A stretch of DNA of 64,000 nucleotides from Biformimicrobium ophioploci (GTDB lineage Bacteria > Pseudomonadota > Gammaproteobacteria > Pseudomonadales > Cellvibrionaceae): positions 558,001 to 622,000 of the forward strand of contig NZ_BSYJ01000003.1 of NCBI RefSeq assembly GCF_030270605.1. Reading direction: 5' to 3'. Position 1 is the stretch's first letter. The number at the start of each line of letters is the position of its first letter. Positions 19,094 through 27,199 of this stretch are shown here, one piece after another. Made by a program: the position numbers and the translations under genes. The notes beneath the pieces are model-generated. The model was given only the letters and a program-made list of their open reading frames with translations, did not search any database and was not told where the DNA came from.

Positions 19094-19582
19094 GTGAAAG
19101 TTTCGCTGAGAAGTGTTGTTGGGTTGCTTCTGCTGATGCTGGCCGTATCCGTGCAGGCGCACCGTTACCATTTTGGTCTTACCGAGATCTCCATCAACGA
19201 ACGCACACAGTCGGTGGAAATCGTGCACCGGTTTTTTGTGGCCGATATCGAGCGCGCCCTGCAGGTAGGTGCAGACAAGAACCTCAAGGATGACGAGGTA
19301 GGCCTGAAAAAGTATGTCGACACCCACTTCTGGATCAAGGGGGCAGAGGGCGAGCGCCTGCCTTTGAAGTGGGTTGGTATCGAATCCGATGTGCGTAACG
19401 TCTGGGTATACCAGGAGTTACCCTTGTCGGCTCTGCCGGAAGGGATGCTAAGACTGCGCCAGTCCATGCTGCTGGAGATTGAGCAGGACCAGGTCAATAC
19501 CGTCAATGTGACCCTTGAGGGCAAGACTACAAGCCATACCCTGCGGGAGGGGGCTGCTGAACGCCTGATCCAGATTAGGTGA
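19094..19582 (+). CDS. DUF6702-like secreted protein
   Basis: A 162-residue protein with a signal peptide (about 1-22, ending VQA), then HRYHFGLTEISINERTQSVEIVHRFF. A histidine just after the leader and a VHRFF-type strand are features of the DUF6702 family, whose function is unknown. The start is GTG at 19094. Such small proteins often lie beside M1 peptidases in marine bacteria, as here, so a shared role is plausible but unproven. Family assignment is from memory. Confidence 0.7.
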   Translation: MKVSLRSVVGLLLLMLAVSVQAHRYHFGLTEISINERTQSVEIVHRFFVADIERALQVGADKNLKDDEVGLKKYVDTHFWIKGAEGERLPLKWVGIESDVRNVWVYQELPLSALPEGMLRLRQSMLLEIEQDQVNTVNVTLEGKTTSHTLREGAAERLIQIR

Positions 19583-19680
19583 AATGGTACATTTGTGCGA
19601 GGCTCAGTCCGGGTTGGCCGTTCCGGGATGTGATCGCCATCAAAGTAAAGGAGGTGTAATTGCGTGTAATGGCCTATTTG

Positions 19681-19709
19681 TTGACACTCTGAGCCTAGGC
19701 TTACATAGT
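19681..19709 (+). promoter_or_regulatory. Candidate sigma-70 promoter upstream of the peptide-transport array
   Basis: A perfect -35 TTGACA (19681-19686), a 17-base spacer and CATAGT (19704-19709, 4 of 6). It lies upstream of the oppA-like relic and about 290 bases before the first intact binding-protein gene. The 19583-19995 gap otherwise contains only this element and the relic. Confidence 0.45.
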
Positions 19710-19840
19710 TGTCAATTGGTACAAAAACGATGTTCAGTCGGTTCCTCCGGTGAGGTAGAGGTTGTGGCAAATGCCCGAGGCCGCTACTGCATATTAGACA
19801 GGAACAGGCCGTGGCCCTCCCTCTTCTCTCATGTAAAAGA

Positions 19841-19945
19841 TATTCCGGTCGGCTCAGGCGTGACGCCAACTGGTCTAATAGTGATCTTGTTACGAAAGAT
19901 TTCGTCTTCGCGTGGCGTCGCGCGGTAGGCCCTGCCACTGCATGA
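19841..19945 (+). pseudogene. Relic of an oppA-like binding-protein gene
   Basis: The frame from 19841 to the TGA at 19943-19945 reads YSGRLRRDANWSNSDLVTKD and then FVFAWRRAVGPATA. This aligns with residues near 100-135 of all five intact binding proteins downstream (for example LRKDAKWSNGDPVTAHDFVYAWRRAATP). There is no start codon, lipobox or the other 500 residues, and I could not follow the similarity upstream. It is a decayed sixth family member just upstream of the array. Confidence 0.8.
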
Positions 19946-19995
19946 ATTTGTGCTGACCCCCTTTAAGGCCGAAAGAAAAGGAGTCAAATAAAAAA

Positions 19996-21633
19996 ATGAA
20001 GTGCGATATTTTAACGGTGTTTCTTGGGGTTTTCTTCTTGATGCTGCTAACAGGTTGTTCGGGAGATACAAAGCCAGTCGGCCCGGCAGGCACTGAATCG
20101 AACAGCCAGCAGCAAGGTCTTATCAGGCGGGCTCTTTCTGCGGAGCCGCAATCGCTGGACCCCCATAAAATGGATAGCTATTGGGGGCAATATATTATGC
20201 AGGATTTGTTTGAAGGTCTGCTTATATCCTCACCTGACGGTTCCCTAAAGCCAGGTGTTGCGGAGTCCTGGAGCAACCCCTCCGATACAAAGTATATTTT
20301 TAATTTAAGGAAAGATGCTAAGTGGTCTAATGGGGATCCCGTTACGGCGCATGATTTTGTCTACGCATGGCGGCGCGCAGCAACACCGATCACCGCAAGT
20401 GAATGTGCCGGAGCGTTTTCTTTTTTGGGGTTGGAAAACGCAACGGCAATCGCTGAGGGGGAGTCTAAGCCGGATACCTTGGGCATCATTGCTGTAGATA
20501 CACACACGCTTGAAGTTCGGCTGGAAAAACCGAAAGCATATTTTATCAAACTAATGCCGCGCGGATGTTTTTTTCCCTTGCATCAGGCCTCTATTTCCGA
20601 GCATGGAGAGCAATGGGTCCAGCCAGATAAATTCGTTACGAACGGGGCTTTCGCTCTCTCGCACAGGACTGTCAATGAGCGGGTCCGGTTAAGGAGTAAC
20701 GATCACTATTGGGATGGGAAAAATTCCAGAGTGAATAATGTCGAATTTATACGAATCAGTGACAAGAGAATGCAGTTAAAGCGGTACCTTGCGGGAGATA
20801 TCGATATAAGCGATGGCGCACCGACGGAACACCTGTCCATGTTGAAGGAAGATTATCGAGGCCAGCTGATATTCCATAAAAAGCCACGTGTGCTTGGCTT
20901 GGCGGTGAATATAAACTCTCCATACCTTTCCGATGTTCGCGTGCGCCGTGCCCTTTCCGGTGCAATCAATAGGAAGGTAATTGCGGAAAATGTATATGGC
21001 GAAGGAAACCAGCCGGCGGAAACTCTATTGCCGCCTTATATCCGGGAATCACAAGCTCATACTGCAGAAAGGGATTTTGAAAAAGGGAATCTAGTTTCCC
21101 ATGAGTCTCTGCCTGATGCGGCTTTTGCGGGGATAAATGAGCCTGACTCATTGAAGGTTGCGTTCATGTCTTCTGACACTAATAGAAGACTTTTCGCAGC
21201 GATAGCGGCGATGTTCAAGGAAAGGCTGGGCATTGAGGTGGTTCCAGAAGGGCTAGAGGCGAAAGCGTTTCATCAGACCGTTTTTGCAGGTGACTTCGAT
21301 CTGGCCGTTCTTGCCTATGAGCCGCCATTCAACGATCCCTTCCCATTGTATTTGCAGGTAAGCAATTACCTGAAGGAAATAGGCTACACCAATCCGGAGC
21401 TCGAAAGTCTGATTCTTCAATCCGAATCCGAGCCGGGAGGCGAGATACGTGATGCGCTATTTGAAAAAGTGGAGCGGATGTTCGCTGATGATCTGCCCTT
21501 TATCCCTATTGTGCACCGTGTTTTTCCCAGGCTGACCAAACCGTACATCGGCGGATTTGAGGTTGGGCCATTTGGTGAATCGTATAGCAAGGATCTGTGG
21601 ATCAAGACTGCCCAAAAAGTAGAAACCGAATAG
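19996..21633 (+). CDS. OppA-like peptide-binding lipoprotein, copy 1
   Basis: A 545-residue SBP_bac_5 (cluster C) solute-binding protein. Residues 1-21 form a lipoprotein signal with lipobox LTGC (C21), so it should be anchored in the periplasm. Family motifs include SLDPHKMDSYWGQYIMQDLFEGL, WSNGDPVTAHDFVYAWRRA and a C-terminal SKDLWI. AAGGAG is 13 bases before the ATG. It is the most divergent intact copy and, like copies 2 and 3, is visibly more AT-rich than the flanking genes. Oligopeptide or murein-peptide binding is inferred from the family and the downstream oppBCDF genes. Confidence 0.9.
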   Translation: MKCDILTVFLGVFFLMLLTGCSGDTKPVGPAGTESNSQQQGLIRRALSAEPQSLDPHKMDSYWGQYIMQDLFEGLLISSPDGSLKPGVAESWSNPSDTKYIFNLRKDAKWSNGDPVTAHDFVYAWRRAATPITASECAGAFSFLGLENATAIAEGESKPDTLGIIAVDTHTLEVRLEKPKAYFIKLMPRGCFFPLHQASISEHGEQWVQPDKFVTNGAFALSHRTVNERVRLRSNDHYWDGKNSRVNNVEFIRISDKRMQLKRYLAGDIDISDGAPTEHLSMLKEDYRGQLIFHKKPRVLGLAVNINSPYLSDVRVRRALSGAINRKVIAENVYGEGNQPAETLLPPYIRESQAHTAERDFEKGNLVSHESLPDAAFAGINEPDSLKVAFMSSDTNRRLFAAIAAMFKERLGIEVVPEGLEAKAFHQTVFAGDFDLAVLAYEPPFNDPFPLYLQVSNYLKEIGYTNPELESLILQSESEPGGEIRDALFEKVERMFADDLPFIPIVHRVFPRLTKPYIGGFEVGPFGESYSKDLWIKTAQKVETE

Positions 21634-21642
21634 GAAGAATTG

Positions 21643-23328
21643 ATGGTTCGAAGAGAGATGAATGCGCAACAATTTAAGGCATATCTTCTGGTCGCAGTAT
21701 TGGCCGGCATGACAGGTTGTGCTGACTCGCAGGAAGGCTTAACTCATGACTTATCGTTAGATGCCTCAACTCCGGGTTTTCAGCAGGAGGGGCCGCAGGA
21801 TGGTTTGCACGCGATATCCAGCAGGCAAGAACTCGTACGTGGCAACAATGTTGAGCCGTCTTCGTTGGATCCGCATATGGCGCGGATTGATAACGAGAGG
21901 AATATTCTGGCAGATCTATTCGAGGGCCTGGTTACACTGGACCAGGACGGAAACATCTTGCCGGGCGTCGCCCAGTCATGGGAGAGCGAGGGCAGTAGGG
22001 TCTTCATCTTTCAGCTGCGTCAGGATGCGCGTTGGTCCAATGGCGATCCTGTTGTGGCTGAGGATTTTGTTTATGGGTGGCGTAGGGCTGTCACGCCTGG
22101 AACTGCTTCCCGCTGCCCGGAGGTTATTTCCGAATCCGCAATCGAAAATAGCGCGGCGATTTCAAAAGGCGAGCAGCCCGTAGAGTCGCTCGGCGTGCGT
22201 GCTATAACGTCGCATACTTTGGAGGTCAGGCTTGAGCGGCCGGTTAGCTATTTGGTGAGTATGCTCCAGCAAGTGTGTTTTCTACCCCTGCATAGTGAGA
22301 CATTGGCTACCCATGGGGAGCGCTGGACGCGAGCCGATAATTTGGTTGGGAATGGAGCCTTCTATTTATCGGAGTGGCGAGTAAATGAGCGGGTTGTTCT
22401 GGAAAAGAATCGAAACTATTGGGGTGCGGAATCTGTGCGCCTGAATAAGGTTACGTTCCTGCCAATAGCCGCCGATATGCAGTTTTCACGCTATATGGCT
22501 GATGACTTGGACATGACCTTTGGGATTCCCGTAGACCAGCGTGATCGCGTAAAAAGCAGTCACCCGGCAGAAATTAATGTAGTCAAGACCTACGGTAGCT
22601 TTGGTATTACGATTAATATTGCAAAGCCTCCCCTGGATAATCCGGATGTTCGTCTGGCCTTGGCATATGCGTTAGATCGCGGGACTATTGCGAGTAAAGT
22701 CTATAAAGGTGGTTCCCCAGCTTTTACTAACGTACCGCCCGAAATGCCGAGTATGAGCTCAGCTCTGGTCGATCTTGGTGGATTGTCGCAATCAGATCGA
22801 GAGGCGAGGGCACGTGATTTTCTTGCATTAGCGGGCTTCTCGCGAGAGAAGCCACTGGAATTAAAGTTGAATTACCTAAAAACCCCGAATAACAAAAAAC
22901 TGGCCCTTGCAGTCTCGGCCATGTGGAAAAAGGTACTCGGTGCCGATATTACTCTTGAAGCCCTGGAGTGGAAAAGCATCGTCGAACGGGTTCAGAATGG
23001 AGATCTTGAACTTGGAATAAGGGGTTTTGGTGCTGCATACCCGGACCCGGCTAGCATCCTTAATTATCGGCTGAGTGGCAATTCCCCCGGATATGGTTAT
23101 GCGAGCGATAGGTTCGATTCCATCATGCTCGAAGCCACTCGTACCAGTGACCCGGTGCAAAGAGCCGAATTGTATGCGCAGGCTGAGATTGTCCTCGGCG
23201 AGGATATGCCGTATATCCCGGTGACGAGGCTTCGTTCTTCGATGTTAGTGAAGCCTCGGGTCCGCGGGATGCAAAAAGAAATGGCTTATCCTCCGCTGAG
23301 CAAAGATCTTTGGGTTGCTGTCGAATGA
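21643..23328 (+). CDS. OppA-like peptide-binding lipoprotein, copy 2
   Basis: A 561-residue SBP_bac_5 protein with a lipoprotein signal ending MTGC. Motifs: SSLDPHMARIDNERNILADLFEGL, WSNGDPVVAEDFVYGWRRA, LALAYALDR, LSKDLWVA. The ATG at 21643 is preceded by AGGAAG at 6 bases and follows copy 1 by 9 bases. Its closest relative here is copy 3, with shared segments such as LVTLDQDG and PETASRCPE/PGTASRCPE. A later ATG at 21658 is a possible alternative start. Confidence 0.9.
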   Translation: MVRREMNAQQFKAYLLVAVLAGMTGCADSQEGLTHDLSLDASTPGFQQEGPQDGLHAISSRQELVRGNNVEPSSLDPHMARIDNERNILADLFEGLVTLDQDGNILPGVAQSWESEGSRVFIFQLRQDARWSNGDPVVAEDFVYGWRRAVTPGTASRCPEVISESAIENSAAISKGEQPVESLGVRAITSHTLEVRLERPVSYLVSMLQQVCFLPLHSETLATHGERWTRADNLVGNGAFYLSEWRVNERVVLEKNRNYWGAESVRLNKVTFLPIAADMQFSRYMADDLDMTFGIPVDQRDRVKSSHPAEINVVKTYGSFGITINIAKPPLDNPDVRLALAYALDRGTIASKVYKGGSPAFTNVPPEMPSMSSALVDLGGLSQSDREARARDFLALAGFSREKPLELKLNYLKTPNNKKLALAVSAMWKKVLGADITLEALEWKSIVERVQNGDLELGIRGFGAAYPDPASILNYRLSGNSPGYGYASDRFDSIMLEATRTSDPVQRAELYAQAEIVLGEDMPYIPVTRLRSSMLVKPRVRGMQKEMAYPPLSKDLWVAVE

Positions 23329-23393
23329 CCTACCCGGAATTCTGATTGTCCGTTTGGTTTTTCCCTGGTGTCAAATACACATAGAGACTCATA

Positions 23394-25049
23394 ATGAAAA
23401 ACATTGAAAGAACCGGTTTAAATATCCGGGTTTCTGTCGCCTTTGCCCTCTGTGGATTCTTGATGTCGTGCAGTGATGAGCAACAGTCAATTGTTGATAC
23501 GAAGGGCTCAGGCGAGATGTCGGTTGCCCCGAAGACAGGAGCTTCTTTGGTTCGTGGCAATAGCATCGAGCCATCGTCCTTAGACCCGCATAAGATCTTG
23601 ATCGATAGTGAAGATGTGATTGTCTCTGATCTTTACGAGGGATTGGTGACCCTCGATCAAGACGGAGCAGTGCAGCCGGGAATAGCTTATTCCTGGGAAA
23701 CCTCAGACAACCAAACCTTTACTTTTAAATTGCGTGAAGATGCGCGCTGGTCCAATGGTGAACCGGTTGTGGCTAAAGATTTTGTATTTGGCTGGCGCCG
23801 CGCCCTTGCACCTGAGACTGCATCCCGCTGCCCGGAATATATTACTCCGGCAAAAATCCGGAATAGCGAAGCTGTCGTTAGCGGCACTAATAGACCGGAA
23901 AAATTGGGCGTTCGCGCCATAGGTCCACATATCCTTGAAGTCAGTCTGGAGCAGCCTACGGCATATTTTGTCAGTATGGTATCTGGAGCCTGTTTTGTGC
24001 CGCTGCACAGGGAATCCCTGGAAAAAAACGGTGATCACTGGACGCGTCCCGGCAAGCTGGTGGGTAATGGCCCCTTTGAACTAAGCAAGTGGCGTGTCAA
24101 TGAAAAAATCGAGTTGACTCGAAATCCATATTATTGGGGCGTCGATAAAGTAAGAATCGAAAAGGTAACCTACTTGCCAATTTCCACGGATGCAGAATTT
24201 TTCCGCTATCAATCTGGGGAAGTCGACCTGACGTGGGGCGTGCCGGACGATCAATTTGCTTCTCTGCGAGACAGCAGTCCTGTGGAACTGTTTAGTATTA
24301 CCGGCTATGGCAGCCACGGGTTTGCAATCAATACGATAAAGCCGCCTTTAAACGATCCTAAAATCAGGAAAGCACTCGCTTATGCTTTGGACCGGGAGAT
24401 TATTACCGGAAAGGTATTTAATGATGGCGATACCCCGGCTTATACAAACGTATGGGACAAAATGCCCGGCATGGCGCCTTTAGAGGTTCCGTGGTCGACC
24501 CTTAATCAGCAACAACGGATAGCAGAAGCCAAAAAGCTGATGGCGGCTGCTGGCTACTCTGAAAATAGGCCGCTGCGCCTGAAACTGCCTTACATAAAAA
24601 GCCCGAATAACAGAAAATTTGTATTGGCGGCGTCGGCACTTTGGAAGGAGGCCCTTGGTGTCGAGGTTGAGCACATCGCAATTGAATGGAAAAGCATGGT
24701 CGACACTGTTCAAAAAGGGGAATTTGACCTGGTGCCGATGGGGGTAGGGGACAGCTATCCTGACCCTTCGTCGATTCTCAATCACCGTTTGACTGGCGCA
24801 AATCAGCAATTTGGGTACTCCAGTGGGAAGTTCGACCAAATCATGGCGGAGGCTAGTGCCAGTGTGGATGCGGAGCAACGTGCTCAGCTCTATGCCCAGG
24901 CTGAAATGGTATTGGCGGAGGATATGCCTTTTATTCCAATATTCAGGCAGTCCAATAGTTTGCTGGCCAAGCCTCATGTCAGGGGGATTGCCAGACAAGC
25001 GATTGGGTACCCAAAAAGCAAGGATCTTTGGATAGCTGACCAAGAGTAG
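23394..25049 (+). CDS. OppA-like peptide-binding lipoprotein, copy 3
   Basis: A 551-residue SBP_bac_5 protein with lipoprotein signal ending LMSC. It shows RGNSIEPSSLDPHKILIDSEDVIVSDLYEGL, WSNGEPVVAKDFVFGWRRA, ALAYALDREIITGKVF and a final SKDLWIAD. It pairs with copy 2 as an older duplicate. The base composition is more AT-rich than copies 4 and 5. It lies 65 bases after copy 2 and probably belongs to the same transcript. Confidence 0.9.
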   Translation: MKNIERTGLNIRVSVAFALCGFLMSCSDEQQSIVDTKGSGEMSVAPKTGASLVRGNSIEPSSLDPHKILIDSEDVIVSDLYEGLVTLDQDGAVQPGIAYSWETSDNQTFTFKLREDARWSNGEPVVAKDFVFGWRRALAPETASRCPEYITPAKIRNSEAVVSGTNRPEKLGVRAIGPHILEVSLEQPTAYFVSMVSGACFVPLHRESLEKNGDHWTRPGKLVGNGPFELSKWRVNEKIELTRNPYYWGVDKVRIEKVTYLPISTDAEFFRYQSGEVDLTWGVPDDQFASLRDSSPVELFSITGYGSHGFAINTIKPPLNDPKIRKALAYALDREIITGKVFNDGDTPAYTNVWDKMPGMAPLEVPWSTLNQQQRIAEAKKLMAAAGYSENRPLRLKLPYIKSPNNRKFVLAASALWKEALGVEVEHIAIEWKSMVDTVQKGEFDLVPMGVGDSYPDPSSILNHRLTGANQQFGYSSGKFDQIMAEASASVDAEQRAQLYAQAEMVLAEDMPFIPIFRQSNSLLAKPHVRGIARQAIGYPKSKDLWIADQE

Positions 25050-25200
25050 CTATCGGTGAAATACACCGGCTTATCTTTAATTTATCTGGCCGGTTTTAAT
25101 GCTGATGTTTTGCGGATCAATGAATTGTTTGGAGTAGGAGGAAGTGGTGGCGATCAACTATCCGTTGACTGCAATGTTTCGCCGGTTGGCATTGTTAATT

Positions 25201-25419
25201 TTGACCTCGCGGGATGCTTACAATCATCCACGCTACGCGAATGTGCGCTTCGATGATGCTCTGGCGCAAGCTTTGACCGAGCCCGACGAAGAAAAGCGTA
25301 AGCAGTTGTACGCAGAAGCCGAGCTCCTGCTGGCACGAGACATGCCTGTAATCCCCATATTTCGCTATGCTGTGAGCCGCCTGGTTCACCCACGCGTCGG
25401 CGGCTACCGATTCCATTAA
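25201..25419 (+). pseudogene. C-terminal relic of an oppA-like gene
   Basis: The frame ending TAA at 25417-25419 gives RDAYNHPRYANVRFDDALAQ, EEKRKQLYAEAELLLARDMPVIPIFR and LVHPRVGGYRFH. This matches the last 100 residues of the intact copies (FDQIMAEASASVDAEQRAQLYAQAEMVLAEDMPFIPIFR in copy 3) but stops before the SKDLW end. The frame is open from a GTG at 25144, so a short peptide could be made, but no signal peptide or N-terminal lobe exists. It appears to be the tail of a lost copy between copies 3 and 4. Confidence 0.85.
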
Positions 25420-25432
25420 GGAGCAAGCGCTT

Positions 25433-27088
25433 ATGGATAGAGTCACCCTGATTTGTCGGAACTGCAGCCGCTTGGCCTGGTTGAAAGGTATCCGGGGATT
25501 GCCGGCGTATGTTGTCATGCTACTTTTCGTTTCCGCGTGCAGCGACCCCGGGACGCAAATGCAAGGACAGACCTCTGGTAAACAGCTCGTGCGGGGCAAT
25601 TACGCTGAGCCCAACACGCTGGACCCCGCAGCCCAGCCCGGCCTGGGAATCCATATTCTCCGGGACATGTACGAGGGGTTGGTGCGGTCTGGCCCGGACG
25701 GCAACGTACAACCGGCTGCGGCTGAACGCTGGGAGAGCGAGGATCTCCGGGTGTATACCTTCCATTTACGCAAGGATGCGCGCTGGTCCAATGGCGACCC
25801 GGTAACCGCGCAGGATTTTGTCTATAGCTGGCGCAGGCTCGCCTCACCCGCTACGCCGGATGGGCGGAGCTGGTACCTCACGAGCATCCAGGTCAAGAAT
25901 GCCAGGCAAGTCGCGGCGGGAGACCTGCCGCCAGAACGACTTGGGGTGCGCGCGCTCGACCCCTACAGGTTCGAGATAACCCTCGAGCAGCCCTCGGCGT
26001 TTTTTGTCGATACCCTAGCCCACCATGCGCTTTTCCCATTGCACCGAGCGACGGTCGAGGGACACCCCGACCTCTGGACCCGACCCCGCTATCATGTGAG
26101 CAATGGCGCCTTCCGGCTAGATGAGTGGTCAGTGAATGAGCGTGTGGTGCTTGTGCCCAATGAGCACTACTGGGACCGGGAAAATGTTCATCTGGACAGC
26201 GTTGTATTCCTGCCGATTAGTTCGCTGACGGCAGAGTTCAACCGTTATCGGGCCGGGGATTTGCACATCACCGGGTCCATTCCGCCGGCCCAGTTTGACC
26301 GATTGCGGGCGTCGGTTCCGGCAGAAGTCCGGGCGCCGCTGGTGGCTGCCACTTTTATGCTGGATTTCAACGGCAAGCAGCCCCCCCTCGATGACAGTAA
26401 TTTGCGCAAGGCCCTCGCCTATGCCATCGATCGGGACACATTAACCAGTAATGTGCTCGGTCGCGGTGAGCGGCCCGCCTATACACTGACACCCGCCACC
26501 ATGAGAGCTTACGAACTCCCCGACAGTCACTGGTCGCAGTGGAGTCAGCAGGAGCGTGAGCGGGTCGCGTTGCGACTATATCGGGAAGCTGGGTATTCGA
26601 TAGCCCAGCCGCTGAAACTCGAGATCAAGTATCCGGCAGACGAAGCGAACAATGCGAAGGTCGGGGCGATCGCGGCCATGTGGAAGCGCGTACTGGGCAT
26701 CGAGACCAAACTGACACACCTGGAGGAAAAAGTGTTCAGCGACCATATACGAAGCGGCGACTACCAGGTGTCGACCTGGAATCTCTGGGCGGAGTTCAAT
26801 GAGCCATACTCGCCCCTGTCCGCGAGTCTGAGTGAAGAGTCCGGGCCCGTGAACGGCTACCGGGACAGCACTTACGACCAACTACTGGCACAGGCGATGA
26901 AGACTGTCGATACGACTGTACGTAATGCTATCTATCTGCAGGCAGAACTGCGTTTCGCCGAGGATTTGCGCTCGGTGCCGCTGTACCAGGTGACGGACCG
27001 TAAGCTGGTCAAGCCTTTTGTAAACGGATATTCCGATCACATGCTCGGTTTTATCTATAGCAAGGATCTGTCTATCATCGATCACTAG
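25433..27088 (+). CDS. OppA-like peptide-binding lipoprotein, copy 4
   Basis: A 551-residue SBP_bac_5 protein with an unusually long leader before lipobox VSAC (C about 37). Motifs: NTLDPAAQPGLGIHILRDMYEGL, WSNGDPVTAQDFVYSWRRL, KALAYAIDRDTLTSNVLG, YSKDLSIIDH. AGGAG precedes the ATG at 8 bases. It is a recent duplicate of copy 5: residues from about 200 to 430 differ at only 8 of about 229 positions, while residues 132-199 differ at 25 of 68, pointing to gene conversion. Confidence 0.92.
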   Translation: MDRVTLICRNCSRLAWLKGIRGLPAYVVMLLFVSACSDPGTQMQGQTSGKQLVRGNYAEPNTLDPAAQPGLGIHILRDMYEGLVRSGPDGNVQPAAAERWESEDLRVYTFHLRKDARWSNGDPVTAQDFVYSWRRLASPATPDGRSWYLTSIQVKNARQVAAGDLPPERLGVRALDPYRFEITLEQPSAFFVDTLAHHALFPLHRATVEGHPDLWTRPRYHVSNGAFRLDEWSVNERVVLVPNEHYWDRENVHLDSVVFLPISSLTAEFNRYRAGDLHITGSIPPAQFDRLRASVPAEVRAPLVAATFMLDFNGKQPPLDDSNLRKALAYAIDRDTLTSNVLGRGERPAYTLTPATMRAYELPDSHWSQWSQQERERVALRLYREAGYSIAQPLKLEIKYPADEANNAKVGAIAAMWKRVLGIETKLTHLEEKVFSDHIRSGDYQVSTWNLWAEFNEPYSPLSASLSEESGPVNGYRDSTYDQLLAQAMKTVDTTVRNAIYLQAELRFAEDLRSVPLYQVTDRKLVKPFVNGYSDHMLGFIYSKDLSIIDH

Positions 27089-27106
27089 TGGGGTTTACGT
27101 GGTCGG

Positions 27107-27157
27107 AAGATGCCGCCGGAAGTACTGGCCAATATCGAGGCCAAGTACGGCTTTGAC
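27107..27157 (+). pseudogene. 51-base relic of oppB between binding-protein copies 4 and 5
   Basis: These 51 bases match 29026-29076 inside intact oppB (encoding KMPPEVLANIEAKYGFD) at 47 positions; all four differences are in third codon positions and silent. The similarity stops at 27157; the frame runs on through TALDRAGRN to a TAG that merges with the ribosome-binding region of copy 5. It marks the seam of the duplication that produced copies 4 and 5. Confidence 0.88.
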
Positions 27158-27199
27158 ACGGCACTGGACCGAGCCGGACGCAATTAGGAGCAAGCATTT

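Noticed and set aside
27107-27199. Insertion-sequence end between binding-protein copies 4 and 5
   Set aside because: No terminal inverted repeats or target-site duplication; the sequence is explained by an oppB fragment and a copied ribosome-binding region.
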